From the NCBI RefSeq assembly GCF_007752135.1, contig NZ_CP036298.1, positions 2,914,001-2,978,000 on the forward strand: a stretch of 64,000 nt of DNA. Reading direction: 5' to 3'. Source of the DNA: Aureliella helgolandensis. Lineage in GTDB: Bacteria > Planctomycetota > Planctomycetia > Pirellulales > Pirellulaceae. The translations under genes were made by a program, and so were the position numbers. Of the stretch, positions 48,901 through 57,052 are shown piece by piece; the stretch's first letter is position 1; every line of letters begins with the position of its first letter. The notes beneath the pieces are model-generated. The model was not told where the DNA came from. It ran no database searches and worked only from the letters and a program-made list of their open reading frames with translations.

Positions 48901-49299
48901 GAAGGCCAGTCGGTAATAGGAGGTGGCCAGCGCACTACTCAGTGCAATACTGGCCCCTGCGCGGCGCTGCTCTCCAAGGAACTCGCCAATTGCCTCGCTA
49001 AATCGGCGTTGCAAGAGATGCTGGTAACCGCCCAAGGGAATCCTGCCGCATTCGCTTTCAACCAGTACGCGTGGGAGATGGAAGCGATGGATGGCATACA
49101 GGAAAAACAGTGCTCGGACGCGGTGGTACAGGTTCGGGCATTCGCGTCGAAAGTCGTCGAGTTGCTGACAGGCGGTCAACAGCTGCTCTGCGTTCATGTC
49201 CGAGCAGGCGGTGTCCAACGAGGCGTCACGCTGTTCCGGATCGTTAGAGGTGACAATCTCCAACAAGTCAGCGACGTTTGCAGATTTGGACTTCGACAT
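45952..49299 (-). CDS. Bifunctional GHMP sugar kinase / UDP-sugar pyrophosphorylase-like fusion
   Basis: About 1115 residues (ATG 49299; a TTG 15 bases earlier is open). Residues 1-180 are helical. Residues 185-555 are a fucokinase-like GHMP kinase: VRMDFSHSGWSDIFFLG is the N-terminal substrate loop, DIPKGSRLAVSTNLLGSL corresponds to the ATP loop (family PxGSGLGSSS, here degenerate), GGSGGGWQDSGGIWPGIKL to the GGGWQDQ loop, and MLGGMAGGGMGFIF to the final glycine motif. Residues 740-1085 are a UDPGP-type nucleotidyltransferase: LTLAAGVGSRWTQGAGVVKAL (loop and lysine split as AAGVGSRWTQG and AGVVKAL), EVPNMLRNGTLQKLL, HNIDTLGASLDPDIL and LSYYNSMTTWI. The likely reaction sequence is sugar to sugar-1-phosphate to UDP-sugar. 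It lies 41 bp after the GalU-like gene on the same strand. Confidence 0.8.
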   Translation of the reverse strand: MSKSKSANVADLLEIVTSNDPEQRDASLDTACSDMNAEQLLTACQQLDDFRRECPNLYHRVRALFFLYAIHRFHLPRVLVESECGRIPLGGYQHLLQRRFSEAIGEFLGEQRRAGASIALSSALATSYYRLAFQTLADQVRTSVRTVKGNQWMFRTGHPADTPLRIRPELLRPTSEGAFPILREKTSVRMDFSHSGWSDIFFLGMDFPEGARAINASIDLAIRGVHTAPQPPIDAALRVIDEPVLRLVSIDLEASVDVQTVPEVFDFARDYLGLLKAAVIASGLFPPGMEGCEAPVTSVLNRLVGAGRGLEIVSRVNDIPKGSRLAVSTNLLGSLIAVCMRATGQTSSLTGPLEESDRRIVAARAILGEWIGGSGGGWQDSGGIWPGIKLISGAQATPEDPEFGVSRGRLLPEHHVFSEEEISTETRQRLQDSLVLVHGGMAQNVGPILEMVTEKYLLRSPQEWQARKHAMSILDEIQIALKSGDVQRIGALTGQNFSGPLQQMIPWCSNQYTEELIKQCQAKYQAKFWGFWMLGGMAGGGMGFIFAPEVKEQASDWLADVMLSTKRRLENSLPFAMDPVVYDFRINADGTSAEFSWSQAMPQGYYELMIPSLLRKDLQNLSPARRLELERVGSLCRESHPSPDGALDGQLAGRLLDRILPQAIPVESGKESMEGLLAQHGFDSVAHAQLREDMLAGRLGLPQNRLPATALIEDVAEGDVTDARAGAPASLRKRAEQAIAAGEIAVLTLAAGVGSRWTQGAGVVKALHPFCKIAGQHRTFLDVHLAKSRKTGERYGRYPAHIVASGYMTDSPIRQYLEPLAYPGNKLVSSGKSVGLRLVPTAQDLHFAWEETSHQLLDEQQEKMRQSGRAALLAWASSQGHAANYLDNLPLQCMHPVGHWYEVPNMLRNGTLQKLLQMEPQLRYLMLHNIDTLGASLDPDILALHMNSNACLSFEVIARRLEDRGGGLARVDGRPRLVEGLAMPNEEDEFKLSYYNSMTTWIDIDRLLDVFKLSRDKLEDSELVDESIRKLGRRIPTYITIKEVKKRWGKGQEDVYPVSQFEKLWGDMSSLPEVDTQFIVVPTERGQQLKEQAQLDGWLRDGSAAAIEQLCSWSP

Positions 49300-49340
49300 T
49301 CCGAGAGATTTCAATGAGGGAACCGAGTTGGGCGAAAGGG

Positions 49341-50192
49341 TTACGCATGGGGGCTGGATTTCGCAACCAGCTCCAGCATTTCCGTCAGGATGCGATCGCG
49401 ATCGTCGCCAGAAAGTGCGATAGCCAGCTGCGCGATGAGCAGACCATATTTTTCGCCGATGTCGTATCGCACTCCCTCGAGCTCAGCAGCCAAATAGCGG
49501 TGGGAGCTGGCAAACTGCGCCAAAGCACCTGAGAGGTTGAGCGACGCTCCGGCTGGCAATCTTTCGAGATCGTGTTGAAGCAGGTCAAAGATTTCCGAAG
49601 TGAGAACGTGCATTCCGAACAGGCATAGGTAGTGTCCAGCGCGTTGGCCTGCCACCATCAATTTTTGTTCAGCCTCGGTGGGAGTCGGTTTTTCAATCAC
49701 CGTGCGGATCTCGTAGAGCCGACTCTGCCGCGGAATGGGGATCCCTCCGATAGCTCCGAAATACGCCAATTGATTCTCACGCGTGGCCTGAATCGCGGAT
49801 ACCGCACAATTCTCGCGTTCTGCAATATCAATCAATTGTTTGGCACACGCCACACGACTGCGACTGACGTAAAGATGGTCGTGGACGAGGTGCAGAAAGG
49901 GGGCGTTTCCGACAAACGCACGAGTTCGCAGCACGGCATCTCCGTACCCACGGGGATGGTCTTGTTCAATGAACTCCAGCGTGGCTGCATGATCGGTGGC
50001 AGCCTGCTTGAAGTCTGGTTTGAGCCCAGGACGAATGACAACTGCGATCTCCTCGATTCCGGCGGCCACAACTTCGTCGATCAGCAGGTCCAGGGCGGTG
50101 CGAACCCTACCTACCCGGTCGACGACTGTCTGTAGAGGAAGCTGAGTCCTGTCTACGCCTGCTGCGGTGATAATTGCTTTGCGAACTCTCAT
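49341..50192 (-). CDS. GalU-like nucleotidyltransferase with degenerate active-site loop
   Basis: From ATG 50192 the protein has 283 residues and follows UTP-glucose-1-phosphate uridylyltransferase (GalU) over its length: RKAIITAAG, IEEIAVVIRPGLK, HPRGYGDAVLRTRAFVG, TVIEKPTP, LCLFGMHVLTSEIFDLL and GVRYDIGEKYGLLIA. The nucleotide loop, normally GLGTRxLPATK(x)nPK, reads GVDRTQLPLQTVVDRVGRV, so the GxGTR pattern and the downstream lysine are absent, and the metal-site Asp is in a VHDHLY context. It may be inactive or regulatory. It is immediately upstream of the kinase/pyrophosphorylase fusion (41-bp gap, same strand), so a function together with it is likely. Confidence 0.8.
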   Translation of the reverse strand: MRVRKAIITAAGVDRTQLPLQTVVDRVGRVRTALDLLIDEVVAAGIEEIAVVIRPGLKPDFKQAATDHAATLEFIEQDHPRGYGDAVLRTRAFVGNAPFLHLVHDHLYVSRSRVACAKQLIDIAERENCAVSAIQATRENQLAYFGAIGGIPIPRQSRLYEIRTVIEKPTPTEAEQKLMVAGQRAGHYLCLFGMHVLTSEIFDLLQHDLERLPAGASLNLSGALAQFASSHRYLAAELEGVRYDIGEKYGLLIAQLAIALSGDDRDRILTEMLELVAKSSPHA

Positions 50193-50661
50193 TCCAAGGT
50201 CTTGTTTTCGATGGGCATCGGAAGGTTGGCGTCGTTGCCACAGCATTGCCACAGGCAGCTGGAGGCTACTTTATAGCAGGATGCCGCTGGGATGCGACGG
50301 AGAGAAGATGGATTTCGCGTTGCTGAAATGGGCCGAGCGTTGGGAGCGGTATTTACGGAAGCTGGGACGACTCGCTTGTTGCCGAGGCCTCCAAATGTAT
50401 CTACGATGGTAATCTAGCCAACCAATCAATTCGCTGAGCGACCGCCAGGCTCCATCGGCAGCGTGTGCAACGTCGCCCCGCAGAGGCGATTGGATCGCAA
50501 CCTGGAATCGCCCCGAATCGCTGTTGCCGGTTGCGGAGCAAAGTCTGGCGAATCAGGGAACGTTGCCTAGTACAAATGCATCTACTGCTGCTCCAAGTAC
50601 GAGTCGCGGCAGTAGCTGGGGGCCGAGTTCAGTCGATCGTTCGAAAAGCAGGGATGCGTCT
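50193..50661. other. Divergent intergenic region
   Basis: About 470 bp between the GalU-like and UvrC-like genes. The UvrC frame is open from 50524, but those extra residues are Ser/Ala-rich and poorly supported. No hairpin or gene recognised. Confidence 0.4.
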
Positions 50662-51924
50662 ATGGAAGTAGCACTCGATGAGGTGGTGTTTAGCGATTTT
50701 GGCGACGACCCCCTGTTTCCGTTTGCCCGAACGGGCCTCTTCCGCGTCGAGGGGGCCACACCGCAAGAATTGCGAACTCAAATCAAGCAGTTTTCTCCCC
50801 GTTGCCCCGGCGTCTATGGGATGCTCGATCGGCTGGGCAGGCTGATCTACGTCGGAAAATCAAAGAGTCTCCGCAATCGACTCATGAGCTACTTTCTGCC
50901 CCATAACGAAGAGGATAAGGCGGGGCGAATTGTTCAGTCGAGCTGTGCGATCGTGTGGGAGCCCCAGCCGAGCGAGTTTGCCGCGCTGTTGCGCGAACAG
51001 TACTTAATTCGCAACTTTCAGCCACGGTTCAACGTTCAAGGACTTCCAAAACGTCAGCAACCGATCTTCATTTGCCTGGGACGGGCGCCCGCTGAACAAC
51101 TCTACACCGCACGACGCGACGAGGCTAAGGCTCTAGTCCAATTGGGCCCGCTGTTCGGTGCCGGTCGTGCTAATCGTGCGGTCGAGGTACTGAATCGGCT
51201 GTTCAAACTGCGCGATTGCGGAAGCAAGCAGCCCTGCAGTTTTACCGATCAATTGCAGCTGTTTGATATTGAGTTGCGTCCGGGCTGTATTCGCTTGGAG
51301 ATCGCAACTTGCTTAGGCCCCTGCATCTCTGCCTGTTCGCGTGGAGCGTACGAGTCGCAGGTTGTTAGGGCGCAGGCGTTTCTCGAGGGTAGCGATGAAA
51401 GCGTGCTGGATGAATTGGAGCAAGCCATGCGAATCGCGGCCCAAAAAATGCATTTTGAGCAAGCCGCGGTATTGCGCGAAGACTGGAAAGCCGTGCGGTG
51501 GCTGTACCGACGCGCCTCGGATTTGGCGCGGGCTCGACAACAATACACCTTTGTCTATCCGGTAAAGGGCACGAGTTGCCATCGCACGCCAGGCAAGCCT
51601 TCCTCCAATTTTGACATCTGGTATTTGATTCGTCGCGGAATCATTGAAGCGGCAGTGGCCGCACCCCAGACTGACGAGGAATTGAAAAAAAAAGAAAAGC
51701 TCATCAACTTGTGGCTTAACCAAGACCAATACATTGGGGGGAGCTTTTCTCCCCGATCTGAAACGCTTGCTCTGGTCACTAGTTGGTTTCGCAATACCAC
51801 AGGCGAGATTCGCAAGACGTTCTTGCCAGAAGCTTGCATGGTTCCTAACCCCAAGCCAACCTCTTTGGGGAGGGCGAAATCTCGTGCTCAGACGCGCAAA
51901 TCCCGCCCGGTCTCCCTTTCTTAA
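50662..51924 (+). CDS. UvrC-like GIY-YIG nuclease, N-terminal half only (Cho-like)
   Basis: From ATG 50662 (AGGGA eight bases upstream) the protein has 420 residues. The GIY-YIG domain is PGVYGMLDRLGRLIYVGKSK followed by SLRNRLMSYF, with catalytic Tyr, Arg and Glu expected; PSEFAALLREQYLIRNFQPRFN completes it. A Cys cluster (CGSKQPCSF and CIRLEIATCLGPCISAC) resembles the [4Fe-4S] ligand region of UvrC. A UvrB-binding UVR motif follows at AMRIAAQKMHFEQAAVLRE. The RNase H-like second nuclease and the helix-hairpin-helix domain of UvrC are absent; a variable, charged C-terminus replaces them. It is therefore like Cho, a 3'-incision backup in nucleotide excision repair, though longer than E. coli Cho. 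Confidence 0.85.
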   Translation: MEVALDEVVFSDFGDDPLFPFARTGLFRVEGATPQELRTQIKQFSPRCPGVYGMLDRLGRLIYVGKSKSLRNRLMSYFLPHNEEDKAGRIVQSSCAIVWEPQPSEFAALLREQYLIRNFQPRFNVQGLPKRQQPIFICLGRAPAEQLYTARRDEAKALVQLGPLFGAGRANRAVEVLNRLFKLRDCGSKQPCSFTDQLQLFDIELRPGCIRLEIATCLGPCISACSRGAYESQVVRAQAFLEGSDESVLDELEQAMRIAAQKMHFEQAAVLREDWKAVRWLYRRASDLARARQQYTFVYPVKGTSCHRTPGKPSSNFDIWYLIRRGIIEAAVAAPQTDEELKKKEKLINLWLNQDQYIGGSFSPRSETLALVTSWFRNTTGEIRKTFLPEACMVPNPKPTSLGRAKSRAQTRKSRPVSLS

Positions 51925-52180
51925 ATTCCAGCCCTTTCTGAATGAGCGTTACAAGTTAGCCAGCCTACCTGTTCCGTTCGCCAAACTGCGGTCTCGCGAA
52001 TCCCGCGTGAATGAGTCTCAGACTTTCAAGCCTTCTGTCCGATCTAAGGCAGAGCCTACAGGGAAGTAGGTCCGTTGGTGCAGTTCCGTAATGGAAGGGC
52101 ACCAATTGGGCCCCACCACCGGGCCGCCATGGAGCGGCTCGTTCACGCAGCATTGGGTACTCGTCTTGAAGGAAATCCGC

Positions 52181-54853
52181 ATGGATCGGGGAAGGCCTTT
52201 TCGAGGTTGGATAGCGGCAATTACGGTTGCCTCGCTACTGACGCTCTGCTTTTTGGCGGTAGAGAAGCACATCCAGATTCCAACTCACCGCTTTTTTGTC
52301 TCCCCTCAATCAGTTCTGGAGCATTCGGTAAGCACATCGGCGAAAGGTATCCTCCTGACGGTAGATCCCGGTCTCGCGGGGACTCAGCAATTTCCTCCTA
52401 CCGACTTGGCACCGTTGGTCAGACAGCCTCAGGATGCCGCTAGTGGCGAAGCAAATCGCTATTTACGCCGCCCTCCCGAGCCTGCGGCTAGCGTCGTGTT
52501 GCGCGCTCCACAAGCGAGTGTCGAATTTTCGGAATTGCCACTCCATGCTAGCAATTCGAGCATCGACTACTTGATGGACACGATGGATGACGCCTTTGCT
52601 AGCCCCGTGAAGACGGTATCTGCTCAGCGCATCTCTGGTGCTGGGCAACTGCACGTCGATGCGAACCGTCTAGCCAACCTGCCATCTCCCGCATCCCTCA
52701 CCGGACGGATGCCAGAGCCCAAGAGTCTACTGGAGGAGCTCTCTCAACTCCAAAATTTGGTAGATCCTAGATCCGTCAACTCATTTCCGTCCAATGCGGC
52801 GAGTCGATTTGTGACCACGCAGCGGCCAGTCCAACTCAATGTCCAAGAGGCAGAATTTCTGACGAGTTGGATTGGGCGAGTCCAGACACTGCTGCACCGA
52901 GTCGTGGTCCTGCACGGGCTTGAGCATACTGAGAGCCGCCTAGAAACCAGCGAGTTGGTCGCGTTGGCTGCGCAGGCGCGGCAATTCGGAGGAGCTTTGA
53001 CCGACTACGATCTGGCTGCTCAAATTCTGCGAGTGGCCTATTCACTCGAACGACGATTGGTTGTCTGGCATGCCATCCAGGGATGTTTAGACAGCACCTC
53101 GATTGCACTCAATAGTGCGCAGCCAACTCATTTGGAAGTCGAGAAACTCGAGTTGGCACTGCAGAACGTTCACACGCTTCTTGGTGGGACTGGCGACGGT
53201 CCAACGTGGAGTGAGTACTTGATGCTCCAAGAGTTGAATCAATGGGTCGCATCTGAGCAAAATGTTTGGAGCGAAGGCAATGCCTTAGCACTGAAGGTTC
53301 TATCGCGTTTGAACTGGGAACGGCTCACTGCCAAACAACGGGAGTTTCTAAGCCGCCCCGAATTCACTGAGCTAGCCAAGCAACTCGGTATTTGGAGTCG
53401 TGATCCCGTTGACTATCGGCAGTTGCTGAGCGAGATCGAGGACATTGAAACCTACGATCTCAGCCGTTCGGCCACCTCGATCGCTGGTGCCGTGCAGGTG
53501 TTACGGAACTCCAATGAAGAGCCTCAACGCTTGCTGGCTGCGGCTCTAAACGATCACTATCGCAATGCGAATATGCGTGTGAGTGTTGCTGGAGAGCTTT
53601 TGCAGCGGCTGCTGCCGGAAGGCGAAATAGAAGTCCGCCCCGTCCGCCAACGCATTCTAGGGGCGGATACGCGTGGAGATAGTGCCGTTCAAACGCAGCT
53701 CAGCCTGAAGCTCATTCCCGATGACTCGGCTTGGAACCTAGGGATAGGGGTCACAGGGGACCTGCTGAGCAATACGCAAAGCAGCAAAGGCCCAGCAACC
53801 TTCCACAACACGTCGACCGCCGAGATTCAGAGTCATCGCTACGTTCGGATGGATGCAACGGGGTACCAAATCTCCTCGGAGCCAACCAACGTTCAGTCCA
53901 ATGACTACCTGCGGAAGATGAGCACCGATTTTGACAATCTGCCAATTGTTGGCGATTTCTTGCGGTTGATTGTAAGGGAGCAGTTTGATCAGAAGCGTGG
54001 GCTCGCACAACGTATTACGCGGCGGTTGATTGCACAAGAAGCGGATGCGGAGTTGGATCGGCGTCTGGAAGAAAGTCTCCAGACGGCCAGCGACGAAGTC
54101 GAAAAACGCTTGGTGGGACCGTTGGAAAACATGAGGCTCAACCCCATGGTTGTTGCTATGAACACCAACGAGGAACGCTTGGCAATCCGCTATCGCGTGT
54201 CGAACGAGATGCAATTAGCGTCGCACACGCCACGTCCTCGTGCTCCGGCCGAATCGCTGCTCAGTCTGCAGATACACCAATCCGCCATCAATAACACCAT
54301 CTCGCAAATGGGGTTAGGGGGCAAGGCGTGGACGATTCCCGAATTGTATGAACATCTTGGAAACACGTTCCAGCAGACCAATTGGCGAGCCCCTACGGAC
54401 GTTCCGCCCGGTTTAACGATTCGCTTTGCATCGAACAAGCCTGCCTATGTTGAAATGGTAGACGGCAAACTGCGTCTCTCCTTGCGAATCTCGCAATTGC
54501 AGCAAGACAACCATTTCGATTACCGCAGCTTTGTGGTCACGGTGACGTACATTCCAGTTGCAGACGGCATGCACGCGGAACTCATTCGTGATGGAGTCGT
54601 GGAAATTCAGAGTGTTCGAAATGGCTTCCGACAAGTCGTTCCACTCCGAGTTATCTTTGGCAAAGTCTTCGCGGACCGAGACGATTTCCCCTTGATTAGT
54701 GAAGAGTGGCAAACGGATCCTCGCGCAGAAGGGCTGGCCGTATCTCAAGTGGAGATTCGCGATGGCTGGCTAGCTGTAGCGATTTCCAAAGCGGGCTCCA
54801 CTATGGCAGCCGAAGTCGCCGCTCGCGGACGTGAGATCAAAGCGATGCATTAG
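52181..54853 (+). CDS. Large membrane-anchored protein of unknown function
   Basis: The ATG at 52181 is eight bases after AAGGA and gives 890 residues. One N-terminal hydrophobic segment (WIAAITVASLLTLCFLAV, residues 9-26) should anchor it in the membrane or act as an uncleaved signal. The rest is soluble and mostly helical in the first half (SELVALAAQARQFGGAL, LEVEKLELALQNVHTLL), followed by a beta-rich C-terminal third with RLSLRISQLQQDNHF, FVVTVTYIPVADGM and a long Arg/Glu-rich helix (RLIAQEADAELDRRLEESLQ). No catalytic motif is visible. The pattern suggests a planctomycete-specific cell-envelope protein. It is followed by a convergent DegT gene 179 bp away. Confidence 0.83.
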   Translation: MDRGRPFRGWIAAITVASLLTLCFLAVEKHIQIPTHRFFVSPQSVLEHSVSTSAKGILLTVDPGLAGTQQFPPTDLAPLVRQPQDAASGEANRYLRRPPEPAASVVLRAPQASVEFSELPLHASNSSIDYLMDTMDDAFASPVKTVSAQRISGAGQLHVDANRLANLPSPASLTGRMPEPKSLLEELSQLQNLVDPRSVNSFPSNAASRFVTTQRPVQLNVQEAEFLTSWIGRVQTLLHRVVVLHGLEHTESRLETSELVALAAQARQFGGALTDYDLAAQILRVAYSLERRLVVWHAIQGCLDSTSIALNSAQPTHLEVEKLELALQNVHTLLGGTGDGPTWSEYLMLQELNQWVASEQNVWSEGNALALKVLSRLNWERLTAKQREFLSRPEFTELAKQLGIWSRDPVDYRQLLSEIEDIETYDLSRSATSIAGAVQVLRNSNEEPQRLLAAALNDHYRNANMRVSVAGELLQRLLPEGEIEVRPVRQRILGADTRGDSAVQTQLSLKLIPDDSAWNLGIGVTGDLLSNTQSSKGPATFHNTSTAEIQSHRYVRMDATGYQISSEPTNVQSNDYLRKMSTDFDNLPIVGDFLRLIVREQFDQKRGLAQRITRRLIAQEADAELDRRLEESLQTASDEVEKRLVGPLENMRLNPMVVAMNTNEERLAIRYRVSNEMQLASHTPRPRAPAESLLSLQIHQSAINNTISQMGLGGKAWTIPELYEHLGNTFQQTNWRAPTDVPPGLTIRFASNKPAYVEMVDGKLRLSLRISQLQQDNHFDYRSFVVTVTYIPVADGMHAELIRDGVVEIQSVRNGFRQVVPLRVIFGKVFADRDDFPLISEEWQTDPRAEGLAVSQVEIRDGWLAVAISKAGSTMAAEVAARGREIKAMH

Positions 54854-55032
54854 CCGGTCGCGTTGACTTCCCCGTACCGCAGGACAATTCGCTGCAACAA
54901 AGCTCGCTCGATTGAATGTCGGTTGCTGAGAAGGTCTTGCGGCGTTGGGTAAACCCGAGCAGGGTAGCAAAACTCCTCGTGAGCTTTGCTACGCCGCTTG
55001 TGGGGCTGGCTGGCAGAAGTGACGCGAGGTCG

Positions 55033-56214
55033 CTATGCGGCTGATCTTTGGTAGGCTTCGCGATAGTACTTGGCAATCGTCTCGACCACCAGGACTTGTT
55101 CTGCCTCGGTCAATTCAGGATAGATTGGCAAGTGCAATATTTCGCGTGCGGCTTGCTCTGTTTGTGGCAGGCTACCAGCGGTGTAGCCCAATTCACGGAA
55201 GCAGGCCTGTTGGTGCAAAGGAATCGGATAGTAGATTTCCGATCCGATCTTGCGGTCTGTAAGGTATTTTCGCAGATCGTCACGACGCCCTTCGCTAACG
55301 CGCAAGCTGAATTGATTCCAAACGTGGAATGCAGCTGGATCTTGGTAAGGCAATTGAACGGCTCCACCATCGCGTGGCTCGCTCAGGCCGTGTTCGGCGA
55401 ACAGTTCGAAGTAGCGGGCCGCATTGGCTTGGCGGTCAGCGGTGTACTTGGCCAAATGCTGAATCTTTACGAGCAGCGCGGCTGCTTGGAAGGTGTCCAG
55501 CCGGCTATTAATCCCAATTTCTCGGTGATGATAGCGAGGTTGCATGCCATGGGCAGCGAACAATCTTAGTTTGTCGGCTACCGTTTCAGATTGGGTGGTG
55601 AGCATTCCACCGTCACCGAATCCACCAAGGTTTTTGGTGGGATAAAAGCTAATGCAACCGATTTGTCCCCAACTGCCTACGGGGCGTCCGTGGTAGGCCG
55701 CTCCAATCGCTTGAGCGGCATCTTCAATCACTTGGATATCGTGTCGTCCGGCAATCTTGGAAATCTCATCCATCTTGGCGGACTGTCCGAAGAGATGCAC
55801 TGGAATGACAGCGCGTGTACGAGGCGTAATTAACGATTCAATGGCCGCTGGTGAGATGTTGTAGGTTGCCGGATCGATATCGGCGAATACGATTTTGGCG
55901 CCCACGCGGCTTACGCAGCTGGCGGTCGCAAAAAAGGTGAAGCTAGGGAGAATGACTTCATCCCCTGGGCCAATGCCATTGGCCATGAGCGCAAGGAGCA
56001 AGGCGTCGCTCCCCGAAGCGCAACCGACTGCATGTTGAACATTGCATAGTTCGGAAACGTGTTGTTCTAGAGCAGAAACTTCGGGACCGTGTAGAAAACG
56101 CCCGCTGTCGTAGACAGCAGCTAGGGCTTCCAAGATTTCTTCGCGCAGCGGAGTATTGCTACGGCTAACATCTAACAGAGGGACAGAATTCACTTCAGCA
56201 TGTGATTGCGTCAT
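55033..56214 (-). CDS. DegT/DnrJ/EryC1/StrS family aminotransferase
   Basis: A 393-residue PLP-dependent sugar aminotransferase. Blocks are RFLHGPEVSALEQHVSEL, GCASGSDALLLALMANGIG, GDEVILPSFTFFATAS, HLFGQSAKMDEI, VIEDAAQAIGAAYHG and the PLP lysine in SFYPTKNLGGFGDGG, followed by NSRLDTFQAAALLVKI. These enzymes make amino-sugars for surface polysaccharides or antibiotics from keto-sugars bound to nucleotides. The ATG at 56214 has AAGGA seven bases upstream and replaces the TTG six codons earlier. No nucleotide-sugar dehydratase gene is adjacent. A 200-bp gap precedes it; the upstream gene on this strand is the two-helix membrane protein. Confidence 0.94.
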   Translation of the reverse strand: MTQSHAEVNSVPLLDVSRSNTPLREEILEALAAVYDSGRFLHGPEVSALEQHVSELCNVQHAVGCASGSDALLLALMANGIGPGDEVILPSFTFFATASCVSRVGAKIVFADIDPATYNISPAAIESLITPRTRAVIPVHLFGQSAKMDEISKIAGRHDIQVIEDAAQAIGAAYHGRPVGSWGQIGCISFYPTKNLGGFGDGGMLTTQSETVADKLRLFAAHGMQPRYHHREIGINSRLDTFQAAALLVKIQHLAKYTADRQANAARYFELFAEHGLSEPRDGGAVQLPYQDPAAFHVWNQFSLRVSEGRRDDLRKYLTDRKIGSEIYYPIPLHQQACFRELGYTAGSLPQTEQAAREILHLPIYPELTEAEQVLVVETIAKYYREAYQRSAA

Positions 56215-56414
56215 CAGGCCATCCTTGACCAAGAGAATGTTGAGTTTTTTAGCCCGCCAATGGGCCTCGCCAGTCCAATTCTATGGGAATGGATGGCTGG
56301 GAGTCATTCGAGAGGTGCACCGGGGAGGTGCCTTTTCTGTCGAATTGCCCTGGGACGGTACTCTGCAGACGACATTGAGGTCAATATCAGGCCAATCCGT
56401 TTTCTGGCCGGCAG

Positions 56415-57029
56415 CTAGCTATCGGTCAGGCCGGTCAGTTCCGATTCAGGCGGGCCACCAACAATCTGCTCGGGCTTCAGATGGCTCTCGAGCTCCAGGA
56501 CCATTTTGTCTAAGGGCTCACGCTCGAACTTGAAGTCATCAAAGACGAAGACTTTTGTTTGTCCTGCGTCGGTATAGGTCGCCTTTGCAATGCCCTTTTT
56601 GGCCCACCGGTGTTTGGACAATTGTTGGACGTTTGCGTAATCCATCGATTGCCCCCAGCTGGTCGTCAGTCCGGTGGCGGTCGATTCTACCCAGGATCCA
56701 CGAGCTCGGATGAGCAGAATTAGAGCTGGAACAGCAACGACGAAGTTGAGCGCAGCCCAGAAGTATTGTCCGAGAATATCGCTGCGAATTTCGTCTGCGG
56801 ACTTCTTGGGGTGCTCTGAGGACCACCCCATTTCCTGAGTGATTTGCTGCCACCGCTCTTCGCTCTCGCGATCGGGTAAGTCAGCCAATTCTTCGTACTT
56901 TTCGGCCACCACCAAATTTTTGGGGTAGCCAATGAAACCGTCGTAGGCAAACCAGAGTCCGAGGAATAGGCACACCCCAGACAACACAGCGTACCGCATC
57001 AAGTAGTTGTTTTGAAAATTGGCACGCAT
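56415..57029 (-). CDS. Two-helix membrane protein of unknown function
   Basis: A 204-residue protein with hydrophobic segments at about 12-30 (RYAVLSGVCLFLGLWFAY) and 88-108 (YFWAALNFVVAVPALILLI) separated by a charged loop (KYEELADLPDRESEERWQQ). The cytosolic tail has a beta-rich, charged pattern (DAGQTKVFVFDDFKFEREPL). It does not match a family I can name; similar proteins are frequent in planctomycetes and are called hypothetical. It lies 24 bp after the PEP-CTERM gene on the same strand and 200 bp before the DegT gene. Confidence 0.7.
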   Translation of the reverse strand: MRANFQNNYLMRYAVLSGVCLFLGLWFAYDGFIGYPKNLVVAEKYEELADLPDRESEERWQQITQEMGWSSEHPKKSADEIRSDILGQYFWAALNFVVAVPALILLIRARGSWVESTATGLTTSWGQSMDYANVQQLSKHRWAKKGIAKATYTDAGQTKVFVFDDFKFEREPLDKMVLELESHLKPEQIVGGPPESELTGLTDS

Positions 57030-57052
57030 GGCAGGTCGTCTAAGCCCAAGGG

